A stretch of DNA of 64,000 nucleotides, from assembly GCA_964221845.1 (NCBI GenBank), contig CAXPZW010000032.1:124001-188000 (forward strand), given 5' to 3'. Source of the stretch: CAXPZW01 sp964221845 (GTDB lineage: Bacteria; Bacteroidota; Bacteroidia; Flavobacteriales_D; Sanyastnellaceae). Below, in pieces: positions 17,807 through 26,417 of the stretch (the first letter of the stretch is position 1; each line of letters starts with the position of its first letter). The notes below the pieces were generated by a model. The model did not search any database and was not told the origin of the DNA. It saw only the letters and a list, made by a program, of their open reading frames with translations. A program made the position numbers and the translations under genes.

Positions 17807-18322
17807 ATGCACGTATCTGACTGTTTTCAATTGGGGGTGATCAAGCGCCCCTACAGCTTCAAAGGCGAGTTGGTGGCCAAGTTCCTGGTGGACGAAGGCG
17901 AACACTACACCGGTGCCGACCGCTTGTTTGTGCTCGAAGGCGAAGACCTGGTCCCCTACTTCGTGGACCGCTTCACCACCCGGCCCAAATCTGAATTTCG
18001 CCTCAAGCTGGAAGATGTGGATTCCGAAAAGGAGGCCAAGCGCCTCTCGGGCAAGGGCATTTACTTGCCTTTGAGTGAAAAGCAGCACCAAGATGCCGAG
18101 CACACCTCCTGGGTGGACTACTTGGTGGTGGACGCCCAAGCCGGCGAACTGGGACGCATCAGCGCCGTGCTCGACATCCCGGGCAACCCGCAATTGGAGG
18201 TAACCCAAGCCGCGCACGAGTTCCTGATTCCACTCAACGCGCAGTTCATCACCGAGGTGAACGATGACACCCAGACCATTCACACCAATCTGCCCGAGGG
18301 CTTGATTGACCTTGACGACTGA
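17807..18322 (+). CDS. rimM: 16S rRNA processing protein RimM
   Basis: RimM binds S19 and helps mature the head of the 30S subunit. The 171-residue protein has an N-terminal barrel with the family motif KRPYSFKGELVAKF and a C-terminal PRC-like barrel (SWVDYLVVDAQAGELGRI, then EFLIPLNAQFI). Length is normal. It follows rpsP, a common order, but here with a terminator between them. The ATG sits just 6 nt after the terminator T run. Confidence 0.92.
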   Translation: MHVSDCFQLGVIKRPYSFKGELVAKFLVDEGEHYTGADRLFVLEGEDLVPYFVDRFTTRPKSEFRLKLEDVDSEKEAKRLSGKGIYLPLSEKQHQDAEHTSWVDYLVVDAQAGELGRISAVLDIPGNPQLEVTQAAHEFLIPLNAQFITEVNDDTQTIHTNLPEGLIDLDD

Positions 18323-18487
18323 ATGTGAACTGCGTGTGTCCCACATGCAATGTCTCTTCACCGTTTTTGTATGACGAGGTGAATAACTCCTGATTTTTTT
18401 GGGAAGGATTCCATCTTCTTGTTGCCTAGCTTTAGGGAAACCGGATGCCGCTGGCGAGCGGAACCACTACCTGAACTTTTCATCCCC

Positions 18488-19831
18488 ATGAGCAAGAAGC
18501 CCGCGAAGAAGCCCAAGAAGATATTTGTCATCGATACCTCGGTCCTGCTCCACGACCACAACTCCATTGCCAACTTTGAGGAGCACCACGTCGCCATCCC
18601 CATCACTGTCCTGGAAGAACTCGACAATTTCAAAGTCGGGAACGACACCAAAAACTTCGAAGCGCGCGAATGCATCCGCATCATCGACCGCCTCAGCAAA
18701 GACTTCACCCTCAACGACTGGATACCGCTAGACAACGGGTTTGAGGGTATGATCAAAATCCTGCTCAACAAAAAGGGCGACGAGAGTTTGGTAGAACACG
18801 TGTTCAGTGAGCGTAAAAACGATCACACCATCCTCAACGCAGCCCTGCGCGTGCAGCAGGAAGCCAAAGGAGCACAAGTGATTCTGGTGACCAAGGACAT
18901 CAACCTGCGCCTCAAAGCCAAGGCGTTTGACCTGCAGGCCGAAGATTACAAAACCGGCAAGGTCAAAGACACCAAGTTCCTGTACAGTGGCAAGTCCGCC
19001 CTCGAAGAGGTGGACAGCGAGGTCATCCGCAAGCTGTACCAAAGTGGATACAGCCGCAAGACCTCAGCGCTGGGCGATCAAAAACAGCCCAACCACTACT
19101 ACATTCTCAAGAACTGCAGCAGTTCAGCGCTGGGCTACTACAACAGTCGCTCACGGTTGATTGAACGCGTGGACAAGAGCTACGCATACGGCATCAAGCC
19201 CAAGAATGCCGAACAGGCCTTTGCCCTCCACGCCATCACCCACCCGGAAATCAAACTCGTGACCATCAGCGGGGTAGCAGGTACCGGCAAAACCTTGCTT
19301 GCGCTCGCCGGAGCCCTGGAGCAGAAGAACAACTACGAGAACATCATTCTGGCCCGCCCCATTGTGCCCTTGAGCAACCGCGACATTGGTTACTTGCCTG
19401 GCGATGCCGAGGACAAGATCAAGCCCTATATGCAGCCCTTGGCCGACAACCTGAACTTCATCAAGAACCAATTCGGTGAAAACGAGAAGAAGCGCAAGGT
19501 GATCGAGGACATGGAAAACAACGGGCGCATCCAAATCTCGCCTTTGGCATACATCCGTGGGCGCAGCTTGAGCAACGTGATCTTCATTGTGGACGAGGCC
19601 CAAAACCTCACCCCCCACGAGGTCAAGACCATCATCACACGCGCCGGCGAGAACACCAAAATCATCCTCACCGGGGATGTGCGTCAGATTGACACGCCCT
19701 ACTTGGACGAGCAATCCAACGGACTCTCCTACTTGATTGATCGCCTCAAAGGCCAGGAGTTGTTCGCCCACGTGACCCTCGAAAAAGGCGAACGCAGCCA
19801 GCTGGCCAACCTGGCCAACGAGTACCTCTGA
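18488..19831 (+). CDS. PIN domain-PhoH family ATPase
   Basis: The 447-residue cytoplasmic protein joins a PIN nuclease domain (residues ~10-140: FVIDTSVLLHD, LEELDNFK, then VTKDINLRLKA with conserved acids) to a PhoH-like P-loop ATPase (residues ~235-447: GVAGTGKTLLAL Walker A, FIVDEAQNLTPHEVK Walker B). PIN-PhoH proteins are thought to act as ATP-dependent RNA helicase-nucleases, partners of toxin-antitoxin or RNA turnover pathways. I placed the start at the ATG at 18488, with the Lys-rich MSKKPAKKPKK start, since upstream codons have no family similarity. TAGCTTTA at 18427-18434 is a one-mismatch -7 box. Confidence 0.9.
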   Translation: MSKKPAKKPKKIFVIDTSVLLHDHNSIANFEEHHVAIPITVLEELDNFKVGNDTKNFEARECIRIIDRLSKDFTLNDWIPLDNGFEGMIKILLNKKGDESLVEHVFSERKNDHTILNAALRVQQEAKGAQVILVTKDINLRLKAKAFDLQAEDYKTGKVKDTKFLYSGKSALEEVDSEVIRKLYQSGYSRKTSALGDQKQPNHYYILKNCSSSALGYYNSRSRLIERVDKSYAYGIKPKNAEQAFALHAITHPEIKLVTISGVAGTGKTLLALAGALEQKNNYENIILARPIVPLSNRDIGYLPGDAEDKIKPYMQPLADNLNFIKNQFGENEKKRKVIEDMENNGRIQISPLAYIRGRSLSNVIFIVDEAQNLTPHEVKTIITRAGENTKIILTGDVRQIDTPYLDEQSNGLSYLIDRLKGQELFAHVTLEKGERSQLANLANEYL

Positions 19832-19884
19832 ATGCCCGAACATTCACGCCATGGAGCTGTTGTTCTTACCAAAGGACGCCCCCC

Positions 19885-20406
19885 ATGCATGTGTTGAAGC
19901 GCGAGACGATTGTGAATGCCCCCTTGCAAGAGGTGTGGGATTTCTTTTCCAGCCCGGCAAATTTGAACCGAATCACCCCCCCCGACATGTCGTTTGAAAT
20001 CCTCAGCGACTTGGGTCCTAAGATGCATACCGGCATGATCGTCCGCTACAAGGTGCGCCCCATCGCAAATATTCCTTTGGGATGGGTCACCGAAATCACG
20101 CACTGTGAAGAAGGCCAATACTTCGTGGACGAACAGCGCTTTGGTCCCTACCGTTTTTGGCACCACCAACACCACTTCACCTCATTGGCCGATGGCCGCG
20201 TGCGCATGACCGACATTGTCCACTACGATGTGGGCTTTGGGCCCCTCGGGCGATTGATGAACAAGGTGTACGTGGCGTCGCGACTGGACGACATCTTTGA
20301 TTTCCGCGCGTCCATCATCCACGACATTTTTCCCCAAGACCGTCCAGCACTCAGAGCTGTTCGAGCAGCGCAGACACCGCCTCGGGACGCAGGGGCTTAT
20401 GCATAA
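19885..20406 (+). CDS. SRPBCC-family ligand-binding protein
   Basis: The 173-residue soluble protein has the START/SRPBCC helix-grip pattern: an opening beta strand with VNAPLQEVWDFFSSPANLNRITPP, then antiparallel strands and a long C-terminal helix (RLMNKVYVASRLDDIFDFRASII). This group is often called cyclase/dehydrase- or CoxG-like and binds hydrophobic ligands; no ligand can be assigned. The last ~24 residues (from PQDRPALRA) go past the usual end of the fold and lie in the 56-bp overlap with the convergent response regulator. They may be non-essential. Confidence 0.8.
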   Translation: MHVLKRETIVNAPLQEVWDFFSSPANLNRITPPDMSFEILSDLGPKMHTGMIVRYKVRPIANIPLGWVTEITHCEEGQYFVDEQRFGPYRFWHHQHHFTSLADGRVRMTDIVHYDVGFGPLGRLMNKVYVASRLDDIFDFRASIIHDIFPQDRPALRAVRAAQTPPRDAGAYA

Positions 20407-20722
20407 AGGCCACCACGCGGGGTTCGGCCTTGGCGCGTGCTACGTCTTCTGGACGTTCTCTGGGGGTGAGGACCACCGCTTTCCAGGTATTCTCTTCTGA
20501 GATCTGCCGTTGTAGCCAGGCGATGCCGTCGCGGTTGGGCAGGTTGATGTCCACCACCACCAAGTCTATTTGATGCTCGTGTAGGATGCGCTCGGCCGAG
20601 TGCACTTCTCGCGCTGCATGCATGCGATGAACACGGTCATGCTGGCTGAGCACAGTTTCGGCAATGAAAGCGGAAACGTCGTCGTCTTCAAGCAGAAGGA
20701 CGTGAAGGTTCGGTGGATTCAT
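20351..20722 (-). CDS. Single-domain response regulator receiver
   Basis: The 123-residue protein is a stand-alone CheY-like receiver. Acidic residues EDDD at 12-15 would bind Mg2+, Asp58 (VVVDINLP) is the phosphorylation site, Thr near residue 86 (VVLTP) is the switch residue, and Lys in FMHKPL closes the pocket. There is no output domain, so it works by protein contact or in a phosphorelay. Its start lies inside the end of the histidine kinase gene (35-bp overlap), which makes that kinase the likely partner. Confidence 0.9.
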   Translation of the reverse strand: MNPPNLHVLLLEDDDVSAFIAETVLSQHDRVHRMHAAREVHSAERILHEHQIDLVVVDINLPNRDGIAWLQRQISEENTWKAVVLTPRERPEDVARAKAEPRVVAFMHKPLRPEAVSALLEQL

Positions 20723-22316
20723 GAGCAGTCAGTCGCACACGGAATGCGGTGCCCTCCTCTACGGCGCTCTCCACATGAATGTTACCTCCATGCGCGCGCA
20801 CCAGGGAGTGAATCAAATGCAGACCTACGCCCTGCCCTTCCACATCTGGGTGAAAACGCTGGTACATGCGGAACAACCGGTGTTCCATGGTGGTGAGGTC
20901 CATGCCACGTCCGTTGTCTTTGAAGACCAGTACAGGCGTTCCGTCTTCCCATTCGGTGGTCACTTCCATGTGGAGCGGTACCTCGGCGCGGCGGTATTTG
21001 ATGGCATTGCTGATGAAATTCTGAATGATGCTCAACAGCTGGTGGCGGGGATACCAGACCGTTTCCCAAGCTTTGGTGTCTACCGAAAGCGTGCGGCTTT
21101 CTTCAGGCAGACCACTGGTTAGGGTTAGCCAAGTGGATTGCAACAACGGCTCCAACTGCACTTGCTCAAACACCAGTCCGCGGGCGTTCTTCATCTCCAA
21201 AATGGTGGAGAAGGTGGCCAGTGTTTGCTTCATGCTCTGGACCGACTGCTTGAGTTTGTCCATCACCACCAACCCGGCCGATTCCATTTCAGTACGGTCG
21301 GCGAGCATGCCGAGCAGGACATCCATATTGGTCAGCGGCGAACGCAGGTCGTGCGAGGCCAAGTGGGTGAAATCGCGGAGGTAATTGTTGAGGGCTACCA
21401 GCTCAGCGTTGGCATCGGCGATTTGGCTGGATTGCTTCTGAATTTTGGTAGCGGATTCAAACGAACGGGTCACGTCTTGGGTGACGCCGCGCACCAACTC
21501 GTTGCCTTGCTGATCCACCACAGGGGCTTGGGCCATGAGCAAGAAATGCCGCTCATTCCCCATCCGCTTGAGGCGGAAACGGGTACTGACCTCCACGCGC
21601 TTGGTCATCAAGGTCTCAGCCGCGGCCTGGAAATTGGCAACGTCCTCGGGATGAATCATGCTCAGGAAATCGGCCATGCCGTCAGGCGCTTGTCCAGGAG
21701 ACAGCCCAAACATGCGGCTCAACTCACGGCTCCACACGCTGCGGTCGGTTGCGGGATACCACTTCCAACTGCCTACTTGGGCGATGGACTGGGAGATCTC
21801 CAGCTCGCGGCGTTGGTTGACCACTTCCAAGCGATCGAGGGTTTCTTCGGTGGCATCGCGGAAGACCACGGCCACCTCTCCGGTAACGGGGGCTTGCGCT
21901 TCGGCCACACAGTCCACAAACCGCACACTGCCTTGCTTGCCCGCAATGCGAATGCGCAGGTCCACCGCTTCGCCGAGCTCAACGGCAGCCTGTAGGGCAT
22001 CGCGCCATTCCTCGCGGTCTTCTTCTACCACAGCGTCCACCAAATGGTCTACGTTGAGGGGCGCCTGGTCGGCAAAGCCGAAGAGCTCGCGCATTTCAGA
22101 AGAAGCGACGGGGATACGGCCGGTGCTCTCGACCACACAAACACCCACGCGAGAGAGCGAGAGGGCGTGTTGCGCAAGGGAGTCAGCAGACCGGGATGGG
22201 TCTTGGGAAGTATTGGTTTTAGTTGGTGGCACTTGGATGAAGTAGCGCTGGAAGATACCACTTCCCTTGCGTTCGGGAAAGGGGTCTGGTCTGGAGTTTG
22301 CATCTTGCACTGCCAT
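20688..22316 (-). CDS. PAS-domain sensor histidine kinase
   Basis: The 542-residue protein lacks membrane segments and is probably cytoplasmic. Two PAS-like modules (residues ~50-160 and ~175-290; the second has SWKWYPATD and a PAC-type end, VTQDVTR) precede a coiled region, a HisKA dimerisation helix with His322 (THLASHDLRSPL) and a HATPase domain (NFISNAIKYR N box, KDNGRGMD G1 box, GQGVGLHLIHSLV G2 box). It should phosphorylate the adjacent receiver. The start is uncertain. The ATG at 22316 shares a CATG palindrome with the start of the divergent esterase. A GTG at 22232, preceded by TATCTTCC (22250-22257), is an alternative that would avoid the overlap. Confidence 0.88.
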   Translation of the reverse strand: MAVQDANSRPDPFPERKGSGIFQRYFIQVPPTKTNTSQDPSRSADSLAQHALSLSRVGVCVVESTGRIPVASSEMRELFGFADQAPLNVDHLVDAVVEEDREEWRDALQAAVELGEAVDLRIRIAGKQGSVRFVDCVAEAQAPVTGEVAVVFRDATEETLDRLEVVNQRRELEISQSIAQVGSWKWYPATDRSVWSRELSRMFGLSPGQAPDGMADFLSMIHPEDVANFQAAAETLMTKRVEVSTRFRLKRMGNERHFLLMAQAPVVDQQGNELVRGVTQDVTRSFESATKIQKQSSQIADANAELVALNNYLRDFTHLASHDLRSPLTNMDVLLGMLADRTEMESAGLVVMDKLKQSVQSMKQTLATFSTILEMKNARGLVFEQVQLEPLLQSTWLTLTSGLPEESRTLSVDTKAWETVWYPRHQLLSIIQNFISNAIKYRRAEVPLHMEVTTEWEDGTPVLVFKDNGRGMDLTTMEHRLFRMYQRFHPDVEGQGVGLHLIHSLVRAHGGNIHVESAVEEGTAFRVRLTAHESTEPSRPSA

Positions 22317-23313
22317 GAAACAACGTGTTGCCGCAATAGTGGGGGTAGTCATTGCTATGACTACACTGAATACCAACGGTTTAAGTCAAGAATTGGGCGC
22401 GGATAGTCTGCGTGCAGACAGTTCTGTTTTTTTTCACAACCTGCCCTATTTCTCGGCGGACGGTGACACGCTTTGGATGGATTATTATCCCGCTGCAAAG
22501 AACACGCAATCCCCCACGCTTTTGTTTGTGCATGGCGGCGGTTTCTATGCCGGCACCTACCGCAATACCAGCATCTCTGCCTACTGCGATTCCCTGCGTC
22601 AATGGGGGTACAATGTGGCCAGCATGCAGTACCACTTGCATTTGGAAGGGCAAGACTTTCACTGCAACCAACCCACCCCCAACAAGATCCGCGCGGTTGA
22701 AGTGTGCGTACGGGACATCCACCGCGCCTCGGCCTACCTCACAGCCCCGGTAGACTCCTTGGTTTCGCCAGCTTCCGGTATTGTGCTGATAGGCAGTAGC
22801 GCCGGCGCAGAAGCGGCGTTGCACGCGGCCTACTGGTCCAAAACCCGCCCGTTTTTTGAAGGTACTCCGCTGCCTGCAGATTCTGTGGGCTACCGTGGCG
22901 TGGTGGCCTTTGCCGGAGCGTTGGAAGACACCACACTTGTTGCTCCCGAAAACGTACTGCCCACCGCACTGTTTCACGGCACATGCGATCCGCTGGTTCC
23001 CTTTGAAACCGACATCCACCATTATTGCCCCAAACGCACCCCAGGCGCCTGGCTTTTGCACGGGTCTAAGAGCATAGCCGATCAACTCGAGCGACTGAAC
23101 GCCTCCTACTATTTGCACGTGGCTTGCGGCGACGGACACGCCATGGCCGGACGCCCCATGGTGGAACAAATTGCCGAGACGGTGCTCTTCATCCGCACCG
23201 CCATTGAACAAGGTGCACACCAGCAAACCACCGTGGTGGTTCCGGGCACAACCGACTGTCCTGAAACCGATTACGGGCCTTGTTCACAACTCCCGGCCCA
23301 AGACCGAAACTAA
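22315..23313 (+). CDS. Secreted alpha/beta-hydrolase, esterase/carboxylesterase type
   Basis: The 332-residue protein opens with a type I signal peptide (cleavage near GLSQ). It then shows the hormone-sensitive-lipase-like/BD-FAE esterase layout: HGGGF oxyanion motif (residues 73-77), nucleophile elbow GSSAG with Ser162, Asp in HGTCDPLVPF and His in CGDGHAMAG. Two cysteine pairs could form disulfides outside the cytoplasm. The substrate is not predictable, though acyl or feruloyl esters are common in the family. The chosen ATG begins the signal peptide. It overlaps the start codon of the divergent histidine kinase if that gene uses 22316. Confidence 0.82.
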   Translation: MKQRVAAIVGVVIAMTTLNTNGLSQELGADSLRADSSVFFHNLPYFSADGDTLWMDYYPAAKNTQSPTLLFVHGGGFYAGTYRNTSISAYCDSLRQWGYNVASMQYHLHLEGQDFHCNQPTPNKIRAVEVCVRDIHRASAYLTAPVDSLVSPASGIVLIGSSAGAEAALHAAYWSKTRPFFEGTPLPADSVGYRGVVAFAGALEDTTLVAPENVLPTALFHGTCDPLVPFETDIHHYCPKRTPGAWLLHGSKSIADQLERLNASYYLHVACGDGHAMAGRPMVEQIAETVLFIRTAIEQGAHQQTTVVVPGTTDCPETDYGPCSQLPAQDRN

Positions 23314-23361
23314 GGGGGGGGTGTTTGCGCCGTATAAGGACGCAGACTAAACCCTGATTTC

Positions 23362-23814
23362 ATGCTCCGATGCCTTCCGTTTCTCCTGCTGGCGACCGCC
23401 GTGCAGGCACAACACCTCCGTGAACTCGATTTCCAACAGATCTACGCCCAAAGCCGCGTTGCGGTGCAAGAGGTGTACAGCTACACGTGCGAAAACAACT
23501 TGCCCGTGGACTCCTGTTTGATTTCCCGCACCGAGTACGACCAGGAAGGCCGCATGACCATGAGCACCGATTACTTTGCCTGCGGACGGGTGTTTTGCAA
23601 GCAAACCTTCACCTACGATGAAGAAGGCAAGCTGGCCACCAATACTTTGCGCCACCGGTTCAACGGCATGCAAGACGTGGAAGTGGAAAAACGCCAGACC
23701 AACACCCTCACCGACGTTTACGACGAGCAAGGATTGCTGCTCTTGCACCACAGCTTTGGCAAACAGGGACTCACCCGGATCACCAAACACGTGTACACGC
23801 GTCACGCTGGTTAG
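23362..23814 (+). CDS. Small secreted protein with YD-repeat-like motifs
   Basis: The 150-residue product has a short signal peptide (cleavage near VQAQ). It contains repeats resembling the Rhs/YD pattern: EYDQEGRMT, TYDEEGKLAT and VYDEQGLLLL. These would form beta hairpins. Three cysteines follow each other around residues 43-52. I cannot assign a family or function. The stop overlaps the stop of the convergent ettA gene in TTAG. Confidence 0.6.
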   Translation: MLRCLPFLLLATAVQAQHLRELDFQQIYAQSRVAVQEVYSYTCENNLPVDSCLISRTEYDQEGRMTMSTDYFACGRVFCKQTFTYDEEGKLATNTLRHRFNGMQDVEVEKRQTNTLTDVYDEQGLLLLHHSFGKQGLTRITKHVYTRHAG

Positions 23815-25493
23815 CGCGTGAGGCTGCGGTACTTGATGCGCTTGGGGCCTTCGTCGCCCAGGCGCTTGCGCTTGTTCTCTTCGTATTCGCTGTAGGTGCC
23901 TTCGAACCAGTACACCTGAGAATCGCCTTCAAAGGCCAAGATGTGGGTGGCAATGCGGTCCAGGAACCAACGGTCGTGGGAAATGACCACGGCGCAGCCT
24001 GCAAAGCTCATCACCCCTTCTTCCAACGCACGCAATGTGTTGACATCGATGTCATTGGTAGGCTCATCCAGCAGCAGTACGTTGGCCTCGGTCTTGAGGG
24101 TCATGGCCAAATGCAAGCGGTTGCGCTCTCCGCCGGAAAGCACCTTGCATTTCTTCTGCTGGTCCGAACCGTTGAAGTTGAACTTGCTCACGTAAGCGCG
24201 GCTGTTGACGGTGGTGCCGCCGATCTCAATCACTTCGTTGCCGCCTGAGAGTACTTCCCACACAGTTTTTTCGGGATCGATGTCTTGGTGACGCTGATCC
24301 ACGTAACCGATTTGTACGGTTTCACCCAAGGTGATGGTACCGGTATCCGGCGTTTCCTCGCCCATGATGAGGCGGAACATGGTGGTTTTACCTGCACCGT
24401 TGGCCCCTACTACCCCTACAATTCCCGCGGGCGGCAGGTGGAAGTTGAGGTCTTCAAACAGCAGCTTTTCGCCAAAGCCTTTGCTCACCCCTTCAAACTT
24501 GATCACCTCGTTGCCCAGGCGCGGTCCGTTGGGGATGGCCAAGCGCACCTTGGCTTCTTTCTCGCGGGTGCCCTCGCTCATGAGCTTGTCGTAGTTCTGC
24601 AGACGGGCTTTGTTCTTGGCTCGGCGGCCTTTGGGATTCATGCGTACCCACTCCAACTCGCGGTCGAGCTCTTTTTGGCGCTTGCTCTCCTGCTTTTCTT
24701 CTTGTTGCAGGCGCTTGCTCTTTTGCTCCAACCACGACGAGTAGTTGCCCTTCCATGGAATGCCTTCGCCGCGGTCGAGCTCGAGGATCCAACCGGCGAC
24801 GTTGTCCAAGAAGTAACGGTCGTGCGTCACACACAGCACGGTACCCTTGTAACGGTCCAGGTGTTGCTCCAACCAGTCCACCGACTCAGCGTCCAAGTGG
24901 TTGGTAGGCTCATCCAGCAGCAGTACATCCGGGGCTTCCAGCAGCAGGCGGCACAGGGCCACGCGGCGGCGCTCCCCTCCAGAAAGGTTGCCAATGATAG
25001 CGTCCTCAGGCGGCAGGCGCAGCGCGTCCATGGCGATGTTGAGCTTGGTGTCCAGCTCCCATGCGTCGAGGGCGTCAATCTTGTCTTGCACCTCGGCTTG
25101 GCGGTCCATGAGGGCTTGCATTTTATCGGGATCGTTCAGGATTTCTTCGTCCATGAACTTCTCGTTGATCTCTTCGTACTCCTTGAGCACGGCTACGATT
25201 TCGGCGGTGCCTTCTTCCACCACTTGGCGGACGGTTTTGGTGTCGTCCAGCTCGGGCTCCTGGGGCAGGTACCCGACCGAGTAGCCATCGGACCAGACCA
25301 CATCGCCGTTTGTGGGCTCGATGATGCCGCCAATGATTTTCATCAAGGTAGACTTACCCGCACCGTTCAAACCCAGGATGCCAATCTTAGCTCCGTAGAA
25401 AAAGGAGAGGTAAATGTCTTTGAGGATGTGTTTGCCGGTGGGGGTCTGATGATTGACCTTCACCATGCTGAATATGACTTTCTCGTCGCTCAT
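23811..25493 (-). CDS. ettA: Energy-dependent translational throttle protein EttA (ABC-F)
   Basis: EttA is a soluble ABC-F ATPase that binds the ribosomal E site and gates entry into elongation according to the ATP/ADP ratio. The 560-residue protein has two ABC cassettes: Walker A GLNGAGKST and GANGAGKTT, signatures LSGGERRRVAL and LSGGERNRLHL, Walker B LLLDEPTNHLD and LLLDEPTNDID. A charged linker between them (residues ~255-320, rich in K, E and R) is the P-site tRNA interaction motif. The length equals E. coli EttA. The start at 25493 (MSDEKVIF) fits the family; an upstream in-frame codon would add an unrelated stretch. Confidence 0.95.
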   Translation of the reverse strand: MSDEKVIFSMVKVNHQTPTGKHILKDIYLSFFYGAKIGILGLNGAGKSTLMKIIGGIIEPTNGDVVWSDGYSVGYLPQEPELDDTKTVRQVVEEGTAEIVAVLKEYEEINEKFMDEEILNDPDKMQALMDRQAEVQDKIDALDAWELDTKLNIAMDALRLPPEDAIIGNLSGGERRRVALCRLLLEAPDVLLLDEPTNHLDAESVDWLEQHLDRYKGTVLCVTHDRYFLDNVAGWILELDRGEGIPWKGNYSSWLEQKSKRLQQEEKQESKRQKELDRELEWVRMNPKGRRAKNKARLQNYDKLMSEGTREKEAKVRLAIPNGPRLGNEVIKFEGVSKGFGEKLLFEDLNFHLPPAGIVGVVGANGAGKTTMFRLIMGEETPDTGTITLGETVQIGYVDQRHQDIDPEKTVWEVLSGGNEVIEIGGTTVNSRAYVSKFNFNGSDQQKKCKVLSGGERNRLHLAMTLKTEANVLLLDEPTNDIDVNTLRALEEGVMSFAGCAVVISHDRWFLDRIATHILAFEGDSQVYWFEGTYSEYEENKRKRLGDEGPKRIKYRSLTR

Positions 25494-25583
25494 GTCCGCT
25501 GGGGAATTGGTGGGAAGAATGGACGGCGAAGATCGCCAATGCAACGGGAATCCTGCAAGCCTGACAGGAATTTGGTGGATAAC

Positions 25584-25614
25584 AAAAAAGCCACCCCGCT
25601 AGAGAGTGGCTTTT
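25584..25614 (-). terminator. Intrinsic terminator after the T9SS cargo gene
   Basis: On the minus strand a 9-bp stem (25606-25614 with 25586-25594) is followed by six T, 25 bp after the stop of the gene ending at 25639. Confidence 0.85.
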
Positions 25615-25638
25615 ATGTGCGCTTGGTGCGCGGAGTTC

Positions 25639-26358
25639 TTAGTGTGAAACCACGAGTGACTTCACCTCTGAGCGGTGACCATTGACCGTCAAGTTGTAGA
25701 GGTACACGCCGTTGTTCAGGTCAGACACGTCCAATTTGGCGGTGCCTTGAGCGGCTTCGAGGGTGACGTCTTTTACCACGTTGCCCACCAGGTCAAAGAG
25801 CTGGAGGTGCACGGGAGAAGTGGTCACGTTGAAATCGATGTTCACGGTGGTGTTTGCAGGGTTGGGGTACGCTGGGCTGGCTTGGAGCGCAGGTACGTCT
25901 GCAATGTTGTTGGCTTGGTCGCACACGTCGATTTGGAGGTCGAGGTCTACGCCGTCGGCGCTGTTGTTGCGATCGTAGAAGGTGATCACCCACTCCGAAC
26001 CGATCGTACCTACAGCAAACTGGTGGATGCTAATGGCGCCGCTGGTTTCACCTGGAGCCAATACGAGCAGTGGTGAAGCTTCGGTGCCTTCCCAAGAGGC
26101 GTCTGTGTTTACAGGCTCAAAGCACTGGGCGCCGAGGCAGATTTGGATTTTGAGGGCGTCGGTGGGGTCGTAGCAGGCTACGTCAACCGAGCAAGCCACC
26201 TCGATGGATGCTGATCCGTCGTTGGTGATGAAGATTTCGTCGTAATCCAGGTAAGCACCCAGATCCAGATCGAGGCTGTTTTGAGTCAGGCTCAACGATT
26301 GTGCTGCCGCGCCGCCGGCAACCAACACTATGGCGATCAAAGTAAAGATGTGTTTCAT
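25639..26358 (-). CDS. Secreted protein with T9SS type A C-terminal sorting domain
   Basis: The 239-residue protein has a signal peptide (cleavage near GGAAAQ), a beta-rich, Cys-containing domain (residues ~20-150) of unrecognised family, and a C-terminal ~80-residue sorting domain. That domain has the standard pattern YPNPANTTVNIDF, then LQLFDLVGNVVKDV, then LNNGVYLYNLTVNG, and ends in a basic strand. It would be exported by the Sec route and then across the outer membrane by the type IX system, where the tail is cut off. The 31049-32419 gene encodes a component of that system. It has its own -7 box and terminator. Confidence 0.85.
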   Translation of the reverse strand: MKHIFTLIAIVLVAGGAAAQSLSLTQNSLDLDLGAYLDYDEIFITNDGSASIEVACSVDVACYDPTDALKIQICLGAQCFEPVNTDASWEGTEASPLLVLAPGETSGAISIHQFAVGTIGSEWVITFYDRNNSADGVDLDLQIDVCDQANNIADVPALQASPAYPNPANTTVNIDFNVTTSPVHLQLFDLVGNVVKDVTLEAAQGTAKLDVSDLNNGVYLYNLTVNGHRSEVKSLVVSH

Positions 26359-26387
26359 GCTCTTATGGATTTCGTTTGCAGGTCTAT

Positions 26388-26395
26388 CAAAGATA
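26388..26395 (-). promoter_or_regulatory. -7 box of the T9SS cargo gene (TATCTTTG)
   Basis: Full TAnnTTTG match on the minus strand, 29 nt before the ATG at 26358. Confidence 0.55.
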
Positions 26396-26417
26396 CCAAC
26401 TTCGTGCCGCTCTCCCC

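Noticed and set aside
17162..18361. Long minus-strand frame of ~400 codons across rpsP and rimM
   Set aside because: It is the mirror of the Ala/Glu repeat and of rimM. It would be a Ser/Ala/Gly repeat with no promoter, and both plus-strand genes are certain.
18419..18487. Upstream extension of the PIN-PhoH gene
   Set aside because: The extra 23 residues have no family similarity and overlap the likely promoter; the Lys-rich start at 18488 fits better.
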